This document shows, piece after piece, positions 6,006-12,121 of a DNA stretch of 12,121 nt (positions are counted from its first letter, which is position 1; each line of letters begins with the position of its first letter). The stretch lies in the NCBI GenBank assembly GCA_946619625.1, contig CAMOMF010000111.1, positions 1-12,121 of the forward strand. The letters run 5' to 3'. This DNA is from an uncultured Bacteroidales bacterium (GTDB lineage: Bacteria > Bacteroidota > Bacteroidia > Bacteroidales > Paludibacteraceae). The translations under genes and the position numbers were made by a program. The notes below the pieces were generated by a model. It worked only from the letters and a program-made list of their open reading frames with translations, was not told the DNA's origin and did not search any database.

Positions 6006-6749
6006 TTACCGGGGAATCATAGCGGAAGAAGAGACGACGGCTGCTTCGGGGTCCATGTTACAGCCAAGCAGATAGAAGCGGACGCGCTTGCCGAGGGTGT
6101 CCAGTAGCGCGAAGGTATCAAGCAGGAGGTTGGTGTCCTCCGGCCGGAATGTTTGCTGTATGAGCATGGGAACCGCCTCGGCGGGACGTATCTCGCGAAT
6201 TGTGTTTTGCGGAGCGCGTGTGAGGATACAGATTGCCTGCAGAGGTGCGGACATGTTGGTGCTGAGTCTGTGCTTACCGTCCCAAGGTGTTCCGTAGATC
6301 CTTGCTTCAGGTAGCGATAAATTAATTAACGGCTTATCATCATTGACCATGACCGCCCGCGTGCCGAAGAGTTGCCTCCAAAGTCGTACATGTGTGGATT
6401 TGCCGGTGCCGCTGCGGGCAGTGAACATATAGGCGCGTCCGTCCACAGCAATGACCGAGCCGTGCATAAGAATGCGTTTCCTGCTGACGCACTGAGTGGC
6501 TATCTGGCGATAAACGGCAAGCGTCTCGAGGTAAGGCGCATCGAAAGCGTAGGGGGGCAGCCCCTCTTCGATACGTGTCTGCTCGGACTGTTCACGTTCG
6601 GCATCGATATCGGCCGGAGTGGTCTCCACGATGAAATCGGGCTGTGCCTCCTCCGGTGCGCGGTAATCAATGCACATCTGTTGCACCTCGTCGTAGAGAC
6701 TGCGGATGCAGATGCACAGGTCGGCTAATATGTATTTACCTTCGTACAC
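6006..6749 (-). CDS. HPr-kinase-like P-loop protein
   Basis: A 247-residue protein with an HprK/PEPCK-type nucleotide-binding core. It has HGSVI (96-100) before the P-loop ARSGTGKST (111-119), NDD (136-138) and YGTPWDGK (152-159), the last resembling the conserved GTPW-x-GK segment of HprK-related proteins. It lacks the N-terminal domain of true HPr kinase and no HPr gene is near, so it is unlikely to control carbon catabolite signalling. Related proteins occur in peptide-modification clusters, where some phosphorylate a precursor peptide. The start is GTG at 6747-6749, 2 nt after the PqqD-like stop, because the N-terminal YILADLCICI strand fits the fold and the next Met is residue 25. Substrate unknown. 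Confidence 0.75.
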   Translation of the reverse strand: MYEGKYILADLCICIRSLYDEVQQMCIDYRAPEEAQPDFIVETTPADIDAEREQSEQTRIEEGLPPYAFDAPYLETLAVYRQIATQCVSRKRILMHGSVIAVDGRAYMFTARSGTGKSTHVRLWRQLFGTRAVMVNDDKPLINLSLPEARIYGTPWDGKHRLSTNMSAPLQAICILTRAPQNTIREIRPAEAVPMLIQQTFRPEDTNLLLDTFALLDTLGKRVRFYLLGCNMDPEAAVVSSSAMIPR

Positions 6750-6751
6750 GT

Positions 6752-7018
6752 TTATTCAATGATAAGTCCTTCACTGCGGAGTTGGCCGATGAGGTGCTGT
6801 ACCTCGGGGCGCAGTTTATCCTCCGTAACATCATACTCCTGCAACATTTGTGCCACAATGGCATCTTCGTCCAAACCTTGTTGAATCAATTTGAAGATGT
6901 CAGCCGCCGTCTCGTTCAGGCTGATGATATTATGATAGACGCGGCTACCCTCGCCAACCGCCACAGCTACAGTTTCTCCGCAAATAGTGCGAACAGCAAA
7001 ATCGTACTTCAGTTTCAT
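6752..7018 (-). CDS. PqqD-like peptide-binding protein (RiPP recognition element fold)
   Basis: An 88-residue protein matching the PqqD family. An N-terminal beta region (1-33) leads to ISLNETAADIFKLI (32-45), the family's characteristic N-x-T-A-x-x-I/L-W/F helix, followed by a second helical half ending in LRSEGLI (80-86). PqqD-type domains bind leader peptides and present them to modifying enzymes. No radical SAM, cyclase or precursor gene is in the window. It lies 35 nt after fabG and 2 nt before the HPr-kinase-like gene, so it is co-transcribed and probably acts with the kinase, peptidase and exporter. The assignment to the family is firm; partner peptide and reaction are unknown. Confidence 0.85.
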   Translation of the reverse strand: MKLKYDFAVRTICGETVAVAVGEGSRVYHNIISLNETAADIFKLIQQGLDEDAIVAQMLQEYDVTEDKLRPEVQHLIGQLRSEGLIIE

Positions 7019-7053
7019 ATACTCTTTTTTTTGTAATCTGCCAAAATGTCAGT

Positions 7054-7779
7054 TTATGAATACAATCCTCCGTTGATATTTATCACTTCGCCGGTGATAT
7101 ATCCGGCTTCTTTCGAAGCAAGGAAACCTACGAGGTTTGCCACCTCCTCTGCTTCGCCGAAACGTCTCATTGGGATTTGTCCCTTCAGCTCCGCCTCGTC
7201 CAGTCCTTCCACCATATCGGTTTTGACAAATCCGGGAGCGACCGCGTTGACGGTGATGTTCTTTCGTGCCACTTCCTGCGCCAATGCCTTAGTGGCAGCA
7301 ATCAAGCCACCCTTGGCCGCACTATAGTTGCACTGTCCGGGCAGTCCTTTCAGACCCGACAAGGAAGCCATGTTCACAATACGTCCGTACTTGTGGCGGA
7401 TCATACTCTCAATGAGCGGGTGGGTGACATTGTAGAAAGAGAAGAGGTTGGTGGTAAGCACACGCTGAAAATCATCGGGCTCCATGAATACAAGCAAGTT
7501 GTCCTTGCGTATGCCGGCGTTGTTGACCAGCACCTCGATATACTCACCCTCATGTGCAGCCTGCCATGCCTCCAGGGCGTGCTTCGAAGCCTCAGCGTCG
7601 CTGACATCGAATTTCAGCAACTCGCCGTCCGTACCCTCGGCACGAACCATGGCAAGTGTCTCCTCTGCTGCGGCATCGTTAGACATGTAGTTGATTAATA
7701 CGTTATAGCCCATTTTTGCCAGTTTGACGCAAACGGCTCGTCCAATTCCCCGGCTTCCGCCGGGAACTAATGCATACAT
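7054..7779 (-). CDS. fabG: 3-oxoacyl-ACP reductase, SDR family (FabG-like)
   Basis: NADPH-dependent reduction of 3-oxoacyl-ACP to 3-hydroxyacyl-ACP. The 241-residue protein from ATG 7779 shows the cofactor motif GGSRGIG (7-13), NNAG (86-89), catalytic Asn111, Ser139, Tyr152 and Lys156 (YSAAK), and PGFVKT (182-187). The frame is open further upstream to a TTG at 7833 and has another ATG at 7809, but those add 10-18 residues (EKNKKNK-rich) not expected before the Rossmann strand, so 7779 is preferred; the leader there is A-rich with no Shine-Dalgarno. It follows the FAD oxidoreductase by 57 nt. Lying with a ketosynthase, ACP and dehydratases, it probably serves the same acyl chain rather than general fatty acid synthesis, though this is not proven. 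Confidence 0.88.
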   Translation of the reverse strand: MYALVPGGSRGIGRAVCVKLAKMGYNVLINYMSNDAAAEETLAMVRAEGTDGELLKFDVSDAEASKHALEAWQAAHEGEYIEVLVNNAGIRKDNLLVFMEPDDFQRVLTTNLFSFYNVTHPLIESMIRHKYGRIVNMASLSGLKGLPGQCNYSAAKGGLIAATKALAQEVARKNITVNAVAPGFVKTDMVEGLDEAELKGQIPMRRFGEAEEVANLVGFLASKEAGYITGEVININGGLYS

Positions 7780-7836
7780 ATGTTTGTTTTTTTTATTTTT
7801 TTCGTACATCCATGGGCGAAGGAGAACAAGCAATTG

Positions 7837-9309
7837 TCACAACTTCAGTTCCTGTTTGATTGTCTCTTTTCCGAGCAGTTCCGCAGAGGTGAATAGGCTG
7901 GTCATACTTGTTCCCAAAATACCATGCAGATTCAGACTCTGCCCGGTCAAGAGTAGGTTCTGTATCGGCGTCCTTGGACTCAGTACTGTTGTCATGGGTG
8001 ACTGCCAGTCTTTCATGACGCCAAAAGCGCTGCCGTCCTTTGTGCCGGTATAGTGTTCGTATGTGAGCGGCGTACTCGTCCAGACCCTGTCAATGGCATC
8101 TTCTAATTCCGGCCAATGCTGTGCAACAAACCGGATCGTCTCTTCTGCCTTCTGCTGCTTGAACGCCTCGTAAGCAGCGCCTCTGTGCCCCGGCTGGTCA
8201 TGCTCCCAATCGGGCAGGTCGGTTTTTCTGAGCGGTGTCAGCAGGTCGATGCCTTCGGCATAACAGCCCTCCTCGGGTGGATAGAAATGTACGAGTACAC
8301 TCTCCACGCGGTCGGTCCGCACGTTCCAAAGGTCCGCATCATCGCGGTGCAGATAGAGGTTGCTGTTCCTATACGGCAGTACGTCCTTTTTCAGACGGAT
8401 ATTCACTGTGAACATGCCTATACTGTTGCGGAGGCGCTCAATGCGCTTGCGATACACCCCGCGGAGAACGGCACTTTCCTTAACCAAACTCAACGTCAAT
8501 GCAGGGTGAGCATCGCTGATAACATAATCGCAGGGCAGGTGCTCTTCGCCGTTTATCACCACCTCGGCAATCTTGCCGTCACGCTCTATCAGTTCGGTCA
8601 CTTCCGCGCGAGTCCGGATTAGTCCTCCGTTCTGCTCTATTTGTTCCGCCAAACGGTTCGCTATCTGTGCTCCGCCACCGGACAAGCGCCAAGCACTCTG
8701 GATAAAACTGTTGTTAATCTGTGCAAACACATATAGGGGTAAGCGTTCGCGGTCAAGTTCCAACTTCAGGGAAGTGCCACTCAATACCCGTCTCAACAGG
8801 GGATCAGTAATCGTTTCTTCCAGCCATGCATACGCACTGCGGGCAAAAAGCGAACTTCCATAAAAGTCGTCCATGTCGCGCGGGTCCAGACTATCCCATA
8901 TGTGCAGTCCCACTTGGCGGAGCATCTCCGTATAGTTTTTCAGGTGCTCTCGCTGGTGGGGGAACGATGCTGCCAGCGTCTCCACGAAACGCTCGTGCCC
9001 TTGCGCAAAGGCAAATCGGCGGTCACCAATCCTCACTTCATCGAAGCAGTCTGTGTCTAACTGTTTCCAAGGCAGGTTCATCAAGCCGAAATAGTCGAAT
9101 AAAGGTCGGAGACTTTCGCATTCGCCCAGTCCGCCTACGTAGTGGAAGCCGGTATCAAAAGTCAGTCCCCCACGGCGGAACGTCTGCAGACAACCTCCCA
9201 ACTGAGGCTCTTTCTCCAGCACAGATACATTCATCCCCGCCCGGGCAAGAATGGTTCCGCACTCCAACCCGCCAAGTCCGCTGCCTATTATGACGACACG
9301 CTCGTTCAA
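7837..9309 (-). CDS. FAD-dependent oxidoreductase, CrtI/retinol-saturase-like
   Basis: A 490-residue flavoprotein of the phytoene desaturase / all-trans-retinol saturase / carotene isomerase superfamily. The N-terminal dinucleotide fold has VVIIGSGLGG (5-14) and Glu32, followed by LGG (37-39) and TGFHYVGG (53-60). The C-terminal flavin segment NLLLTGQ (451-457) is followed by a Gly-rich helix start, as in CrtI-like proteins. Such enzymes desaturate, saturate or isomerise conjugated chains, and they are found in flexirubin/aryl-polyene-type clusters of Bacteroidota. The start is TTG (9307-9309) overlapping the stop of the upstream gene (TTGA); no in-frame ATG lies between the previous in-frame stop and the Rossmann fold, and AAAGGA sits 8 nt before it. 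The exact reaction is unknown. Confidence 0.85.
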   Translation of the reverse strand: MNERVVIIGSGLGGLECGTILARAGMNVSVLEKEPQLGGCLQTFRRGGLTFDTGFHYVGGLGECESLRPLFDYFGLMNLPWKQLDTDCFDEVRIGDRRFAFAQGHERFVETLAASFPHQREHLKNYTEMLRQVGLHIWDSLDPRDMDDFYGSSLFARSAYAWLEETITDPLLRRVLSGTSLKLELDRERLPLYVFAQINNSFIQSAWRLSGGGAQIANRLAEQIEQNGGLIRTRAEVTELIERDGKIAEVVINGEEHLPCDYVISDAHPALTLSLVKESAVLRGVYRKRIERLRNSIGMFTVNIRLKKDVLPYRNSNLYLHRDDADLWNVRTDRVESVLVHFYPPEEGCYAEGIDLLTPLRKTDLPDWEHDQPGHRGAAYEAFKQQKAEETIRFVAQHWPELEDAIDRVWTSTPLTYEHYTGTKDGSAFGVMKDWQSPMTTVLSPRTPIQNLLLTGQSLNLHGILGTSMTSLFTSAELLGKETIKQELKL

Positions 9310-9698
9310 GCCACCGTTCCTTTCAATGTAAGATATGTTTCTCTTTCTGTTCCCGCCTCAATGCCTTCCTGAGCCGGCACAGACTCTGCACCGATACTGG
9401 CACGCAGGTTCTCGCCATCCAGGGAAATACGCACTTCCAAAGTATGGAACTCGTTCGGTGTTATCAGCCGGGTCATGCGGCATTGGGCGATATATGTGAG
9501 CATCAGCGGCTTACCTGCCACCTCGGAAGCACACTCCAGAATCATCTGTATGTTGCATACTCCGGGCGACACCGGCGTGCCGGGGAAATGACCCTCATAC
9601 ACCTTGCATGCAGGGTTCAGTGTCACCTCAAACACGGATTCCCCGCCCTCATCCCGACGGGAAAGTATGTCGTAAAAATCTTCTATCAACTTCGTCAT
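9306..9698 (-). CDS. FabZ-like hotdog protein, His present, Glu replaced by Gln
   Basis: A 130-residue single hotdog domain related to 3-hydroxyacyl-ACP dehydratases. YEGHFPGTPVSPGV (34-47) closely matches the FabZ GHFP-x-x-P-x-x-PGV box, with His37. In E. coli FabZ the catalytic Glu68 lies 14 residues after His54; here the same offset gives Gln51, so the acid is missing. Glu55 is four residues on and on the same helix but not at the usual place. The ATG is 1 nt after the upstream dehydratase-like stop, and its TGA overlaps the TTG of the FAD gene. It may be the partner subunit of the 142-residue protein encoded at 9700-10128, which seems to have the Glu but not the His. Alternatives are an isomerase or a non-catalytic subunit. 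Confidence 0.8.
   Translation of the reverse strand: MTKLIEDFYDILSRRDEGGESVFEVTLNPACKVYEGHFPGTPVSPGVCNIQMILECASEVAGKPLMLTYIAQCRMTRLITPNEFHTLEVRISLDGENLRASIGAESVPAQEGIEAGTERETYLTLKGTVA
9318..9323 (-). promoter_or_regulatory. Shine-Dalgarno that fixes the TTG start of the FAD oxidoreductase
   Basis: AAAGGA on the minus strand lies 8 nt before TTG 9309-9307, inside the end of the upstream gene. It is the main sequence support for the non-ATG start. Confidence 0.55.
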
Positions 9699-9699
9699 A

Positions 9700-10128
9700 T
9701 CAGTCTTCTTTCAAAAAGATTTTCATCTGCCCTTCCGCCACCAACGCTTCGCCGTCTTTCACTTCGGCTGCCAGCAGGGTAATCCCCGCCGCCTCGCCCA
9801 GCACGCGCAGAGTAGTATGCAAACACGCGCCAACACACGGCCGCGCGTACACAAAAAGGCGCTTGATTTCGCCTATATATCCCAATCGGGGCTGTCCGCC
9901 ATCAGCATAACCCTTAAAACCCGCAAAGGCCGCGGCCGATTGCGCAATATGCTCAATCAACCCCGGTTCTTGCATCTGACCGTTATGTACAAAAAGGTTG
10001 TCTTCCTTAATCGTAAGCCCCGTCTCCGCTCCCGAATCGGTCACATTCTGAAGCAAATCCACCATGACGATGGGAGGGCGTTGAGGTATCAGGTCGAACA
10101 GTTCTGCGTCTCTGAATACCGTTTTCAT
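9700..10128 (-). CDS. Hotdog 3-hydroxyacyl-ACP dehydratase-like protein (ApeP-like)
   Basis: A 142-residue hotdog protein. It begins with LIPQRPPIVMVD (13-24), close to the FabZ L-x-P-H-R-x-P-x-x-x-x-D motif, and has PGLIEHIAQSAAA (55-67) aligning with the FabZ PGV-x-x-x-EAMAQ helix, so Glu59 is the candidate acid. The GHFP histidine box is replaced by FVHNGQMQE (46-54), two residues shorter; His48 is nearby but not in register. This pattern resembles the ApeP-like group (predicted hotdog dehydratases of aryl polyene clusters). Its ATG overlaps the ACP stop by 4 nt (ATGA), and the FabZ-like partner follows after 1 nt, suggesting translation in step and a complex between the two. Confidence 0.78.
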   Translation of the reverse strand: MKTVFRDAELFDLIPQRPPIVMVDLLQNVTDSGAETGLTIKEDNLFVHNGQMQEPGLIEHIAQSAAAFAGFKGYADGGQPRLGYIGEIKRLFVYARPCVGACLHTTLRVLGEAAGITLLAAEVKDGEALVAEGQMKIFLKED

Positions 10129-10367
10129 TTCATGTTGGCTTCCAAGTAGTCATAAAGAGCCTGGAACGTTTGAATCTTCGGGAGTTCCGTGTTGGCAATC
10201 TTTACGCCGAACTCGTTATCTATCAGCGCAATCATGTCCACAAGGCTCAAACTGTCCAGTTCAAGAGTTTTCTTGATATTGGCATCGGGGGTAAGTTTTT
10301 CGATATCGGTCTCAAACTCTTCTGCCAAAGTGGTGTTTACTTTTTCAATAAGTTCTTCTTTATTCAT
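10125..10367 (-). CDS. Acyl carrier protein
   Basis: An 80-residue acidic helical protein that carries growing acyl chains on a phosphopantetheine arm. The attachment site is D38-S39-L40 in LELDSLSLVDMIALID (35-50), the canonical helix-II motif. Length and charge fit a stand-alone type II ACP. It lies 56 nt after the ketosynthase and overlaps the dehydratase-like gene by 4 nt. It is probably a dedicated carrier of this module rather than the primary AcpP, since it is not next to fabF/rnc-type housekeeping genes; that is inference. Confidence 0.95.
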   Translation of the reverse strand: MNKEELIEKVNTTLAEEFETDIEKLTPDANIKKTLELDSLSLVDMIALIDNEFGVKIANTELPKIQTFQALYDYLEANMK

Positions 10368-10423
10368 ATAGAATCAATTTAGAATGATTATTTCGTTTTA
10401 TTATTGCTTTTGTTATCTTTGTT

Positions 10424-11647
10424 TTACGCCTTCCAATCGCGGATAATCAGCGTCGAGTTGGTACCACCGAAACCGAACGAGTTACTCAGGAACGTATCAA
10501 AATGTTTCTCTACACGCTTGGCCGGAATCAGCAACTTGGCACTATCCTCATCGGGATTCTCAAAATTGAGGTTCGCTGCGATAAAGTCGTTTTTCATCAT
10601 CAACAGCGAGTAGATAATCTCACTCGCGCCTGCCATCCACATCTCGTGACCGGTCTGGCTCTTGGTCGAGGTCACTTCAGTGCGTTGGTCACCAAACACA
10701 TTGTAGATAGCCTTCGCCTCATTGGTGTCACCGATATGGGTCGAAGTGGCGTGTGCATTAATATATCCGATTTCGCGGATATCAATACCTGCACGTTCAA
10801 TCGCATGTTGCAACGATTTGGTCGGACCCTCCACATTCGGACTACTGATATGGTCACCATTGCTGGAGAAACCCCAACCGATAATCTCGGCAAGGATAGG
10901 TGCACCACGCTTCACTGCATGCTCGTACTCCTCCAGAATAACAGTCGCGGCACCGCCACCGGGAACCAATCCGTCACGGTCACGGTCGAATGGACGCGAT
11001 GCTTTTTCCGGCGCATCTTCGCGCGTAGAAAATGCACTGATACCGTCAAACGAACCAATCGAAAAAGGATTTACCTCTTGGGCACCGCCACATACTACCA
11101 TGTCCTGCAAACCGTTCTGAATGAGCAGACTGCCCAAACCGATAGAATGGCTGCCACTGGCACAAGCGGCACTGATGGTCAGGTTGATTCCTTTCAAGTG
11201 GTAGATACAACCCAAGTTCATCGTTACTGTCGAGTTCATCGACTGGAAGATAGCACCGCTGCCACACAAGGTCGTATCTTTCTTCTCACGAATGGTATCC
11301 ACTGCGCGAACTACTGGGTCTGCAGACGAGTCGTTTCCATAAATCAGACCTACATCATGTTTGTCCAAATAGTCCTGGTCGATGCGGGCGTGCTGCAGTG
11401 CATCGCGGGTTGCCCAATATGCATACTTAGCCTGTTCGGGCATAAAACTACGCTGCGAACGGCTTAACTCTCCTTTCAGGTCAGGAACTTCTATTTTGGC
11501 TGTCAACGCACTGCGGAAACCCATCTCTTTGCGTTCCGGGTCGAAAATGATACCCGACTTGCCGTTATACAGCGAGTCGCGCACCTCCTCAAGCGTCTTG
11601 CCCAAACATGAATATATTCCCAAACCGGTTATTACTACTCTTTTCAT
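10424..11647 (-). CDS. Beta-ketoacyl-ACP synthase, FabF/KAS II-like
   Basis: A condensing enzyme of 407 residues that extends an acyl-ACP by two carbons using malonyl-ACP. The full thiolase-fold triad is present: Cys162 in SAACASGSHS (159-168), His299 in NAHATSTHIGD (297-307) and His334 in KSQTGHEMWMAG (329-340), with Lys329. The usual NAHGTST is NAHATST here. The C-terminal FGFGGTN (391-397) is intact. It is the first gene of the operon, about 85 nt behind a Bacteroides-type promoter. There is no second ketosynthase or chain-length factor in the window, so it either works as a homodimer or pairs with a subunit made elsewhere. Aryl polyene/flexirubin-like chain building is the favoured role; a specialised fatty acid is the alternative. 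Confidence 0.93.
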   Translation of the reverse strand: MKRVVITGLGIYSCLGKTLEEVRDSLYNGKSGIIFDPERKEMGFRSALTAKIEVPDLKGELSRSQRSFMPEQAKYAYWATRDALQHARIDQDYLDKHDVGLIYGNDSSADPVVRAVDTIREKKDTTLCGSGAIFQSMNSTVTMNLGCIYHLKGINLTISAACASGSHSIGLGSLLIQNGLQDMVVCGGAQEVNPFSIGSFDGISAFSTREDAPEKASRPFDRDRDGLVPGGGAATVILEEYEHAVKRGAPILAEIIGWGFSSNGDHISSPNVEGPTKSLQHAIERAGIDIREIGYINAHATSTHIGDTNEAKAIYNVFGDQRTEVTSTKSQTGHEMWMAGASEIIYSLLMMKNDFIAANLNFENPDEDSAKLLIPAKRVEKHFDTFLSNSFGFGGTNSTLIIRDWKA

Positions 11648-11675
11648 ACCTTAATTTATACACTATAATTTTATT

Positions 11676-11730
11676 CGTACGCACGCGTTCACGTACGCGC
11701 ACATGAAACCTTTCGGCGTTCAAACCGAAA
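11676..11730 (-). other. Structured 5' leader of the large operon
   Basis: Between the promoter and the ketosynthase ATG the leader can form two short hairpins: 11711-11716 with 11725-11730 (TTTCGG/CCGAAA, 8-nt loop) and 11676-11681 with 11692-11697 (CGTACG/CGTACG, 10-nt loop that itself contains ACGCGT). Both are short, and a regulatory role is only possible. Confidence 0.35.
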
Positions 11731-11737
11731 CGGACTG

Positions 11738-11769
11738 CAAAATTACTGCTTTTTTTTCAAATATGCAAA
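11738..11769 (-). promoter_or_regulatory. Bacteroides-type promoter of the 12-gene operon
   Basis: On the minus strand TTTG (11766-11769) and TAATTTTG (11738-11745) are separated by exactly 20 nt, matching TTTG / TAnnTTTG. The spacer has GCATAT near its upstream end and an A8-GCAG end shared with the promoter at 129-160. Transcription would start near 11732. This is the only clear promoter seen for the operon; internal ones cannot be excluded. Confidence 0.75.
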
Positions 11770-11858
11770 TTTTTTGACCTTTTCGGGGCGTTTTATTGCA
11801 TTTTGTTAAGATTTTCCCCTTTTTACTGCACAAAACACGACCCTAAAGGAACAAAATG

Positions 11859-11898
11859 ATAGAACGGAAGAATGGATTTCTCCAATCTTCCGTTCTAT
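11859..11898 (-). terminator. Intrinsic terminator of the tRNA-Leu unit
   Basis: A perfect 13-bp stem (11859-11871 with 11886-11898, ATAGAACGGAAGA) continues past an A-A mismatch into TGGA/TCCA, closed by a 4-nt loop. On the minus strand it begins 2 nt after the tRNA discriminator base and is followed by ATTTTGTT. It insulates the tRNA transcript from the operon promoter about 90 nt on. Confidence 0.85.
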
Positions 11899-11899
11899 G

Positions 11900-11983
11900 T
11901 GCGCAGGATGAGACTCGAACTCACACGACCTTGCGGCCACTACCCCCTCAAAGTAGCGTGTATACCAATTTCACCACCTGCGC
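11900..11983 (-). tRNA. tRNA-Leu (anticodon GAG)
   Basis: An 84-nt class II tRNA. The acceptor stem GCGCAGG pairs with CCTGCGC (11977-11983 with 11901-11907), with discriminator A at 11900 as leucine tRNAs require. The anticodon stem CTACT/GGTAG encloses loop TTGAGGG, anticodon GAG (11947-11949), reading CUC and CUU. A long variable arm (around GGCCGCAAGGTC) and the T-loop GTTCGAGTC are present. CCA is not encoded, so it must be added after transcription. Confidence 0.96.
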
Positions 11984-12041
11984 CTCATAAGTGAACAAAG
12001 GGGGATTGCTCACTTGTAATCCTTCCATCGGTAGATTACAG

Positions 12042-12121
12042 TGCCCGAGACAGGACTCGAACCTGCACGTGGTTAAACACTCGCACCTGAAACGAGCGCG
12101 TCTACCAATTCCGCCACTCGG
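12042..12121 (-). tRNA. tRNA-Leu (anticodon CAG), 5' end cut by the window
   Basis: A class II tRNA of which 80 nt are visible. The 3' acceptor half CTCGGGC (12043-12049) with discriminator A (12042) pairs with CCGAG at 12117-12121; two more 5' bases should lie outside. The anticodon stem CTCGT/GCGAG encloses TTCAGGT, anticodon CAG, reading CUG. The variable arm and the T-loop GTTCGAGTC are intact. CCA is not encoded. It is 58 nt upstream of tRNA-Leu(GAG) in the same direction and probably shares its transcript and terminator. Confidence 0.95.

Noticed and set aside
3819..7018. Complete lasso peptide cluster
   Set aside because: There is no asparagine-synthase-like cyclase, no transglutaminase-like B2 peptidase and no precursor. 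Only the PqqD-like, kinase-like and exporter parts recall one.
7780..7833. Longer fabG start at TTG 7833 or ATG 7809
   Set aside because: The added residues precede the Rossmann strand without homology, and neither start has a Shine-Dalgarno. ATG 7779 fits the family.
10502..11467. 321-residue open frame on the + strand opposite the ketosynthase
   Set aside because: It is antisense to an intact condensing enzyme, with Thr/Arg/His-rich low-quality sequence and no recognisable domain.
11859..12121. Integration site next to the tRNA-Leu genes
   Set aside because: No integrase and no repeated tRNA 3' end were found in the window. The hairpin next to the tRNA is a terminator.

Overview
The window looks like a chromosomal segment of a Bacteroidota bacterium, most likely order Bacteroidales (Prevotella/Bacteroides-like). 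Two minus-strand promoters (about 129-160 and 11738-11769) have the Bacteroides-type TTTG / TAnnTTTG layout with a 20-nt spacer. A-rich leaders with weak Shine-Dalgarno sites are common, and rsfS sits directly before ftsH, as is usual in this phylum. The species cannot be named from the sequence alone.

Left part (1-1200). The edge carries a strongly folded, apparently minus-strand RNA or leader that runs out of the window, with its own promoter. A non-coding stretch to 660 follows. It holds six tandem 11-bp repeats, a likely sigma-54 promoter with an upstream TGTCA-N5-TGACA dyad, and a 9-bp inverted repeat in the leader of a small heat-shock protein gene (hsp20, + strand). Two near-identical hairpins separate hsp20 from the convergent large operon.

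Main part (1270-11647). Twelve genes lie on the minus strand, read from high to low coordinates, with overlaps or gaps of mostly under 60 nt and one clear promoter at the far right. The first six form a type II fatty-acid/polyene-like module: ketosynthase, acyl carrier protein, two hotdog-fold dehydratase-like proteins, a CrtI/RetSat-like FAD oxidoreductase and an SDR ketoreductase. The next four form a peptide-modification/export-like cassette: PqqD-like protein, HPr-kinase-like P-loop protein, S24/S26 peptidase-like protein with an ER-type Ser-His-Asp pattern, and an ABC exporter. The last two are housekeeping genes: rsfS (ribosome silencing factor) and ftsH (membrane AAA+ protease). A second set of four 11-bp repeats lies just before ftsH and resembles the set before hsp20.

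Right part (11648-12121). A leader with small hairpins, the operon promoter, a strong intrinsic terminator, and two tandem minus-strand tRNA-Leu genes (GAG; then CAG, cut by the window edge).

The points of most interest are: (a) two dehydratase-like proteins that each seem to lack the opposite half of the FabZ His/Glu catalytic pair; (b) a lipid/polyene module joined in one apparent operon to a PqqD-kinase-peptidase-exporter cassette with no visible precursor peptide; (c) related 11-bp phased repeats, in the same relative orientation, ahead of two proteostasis genes; and (d) the folded RNA at the left edge with mutually exclusive stems.
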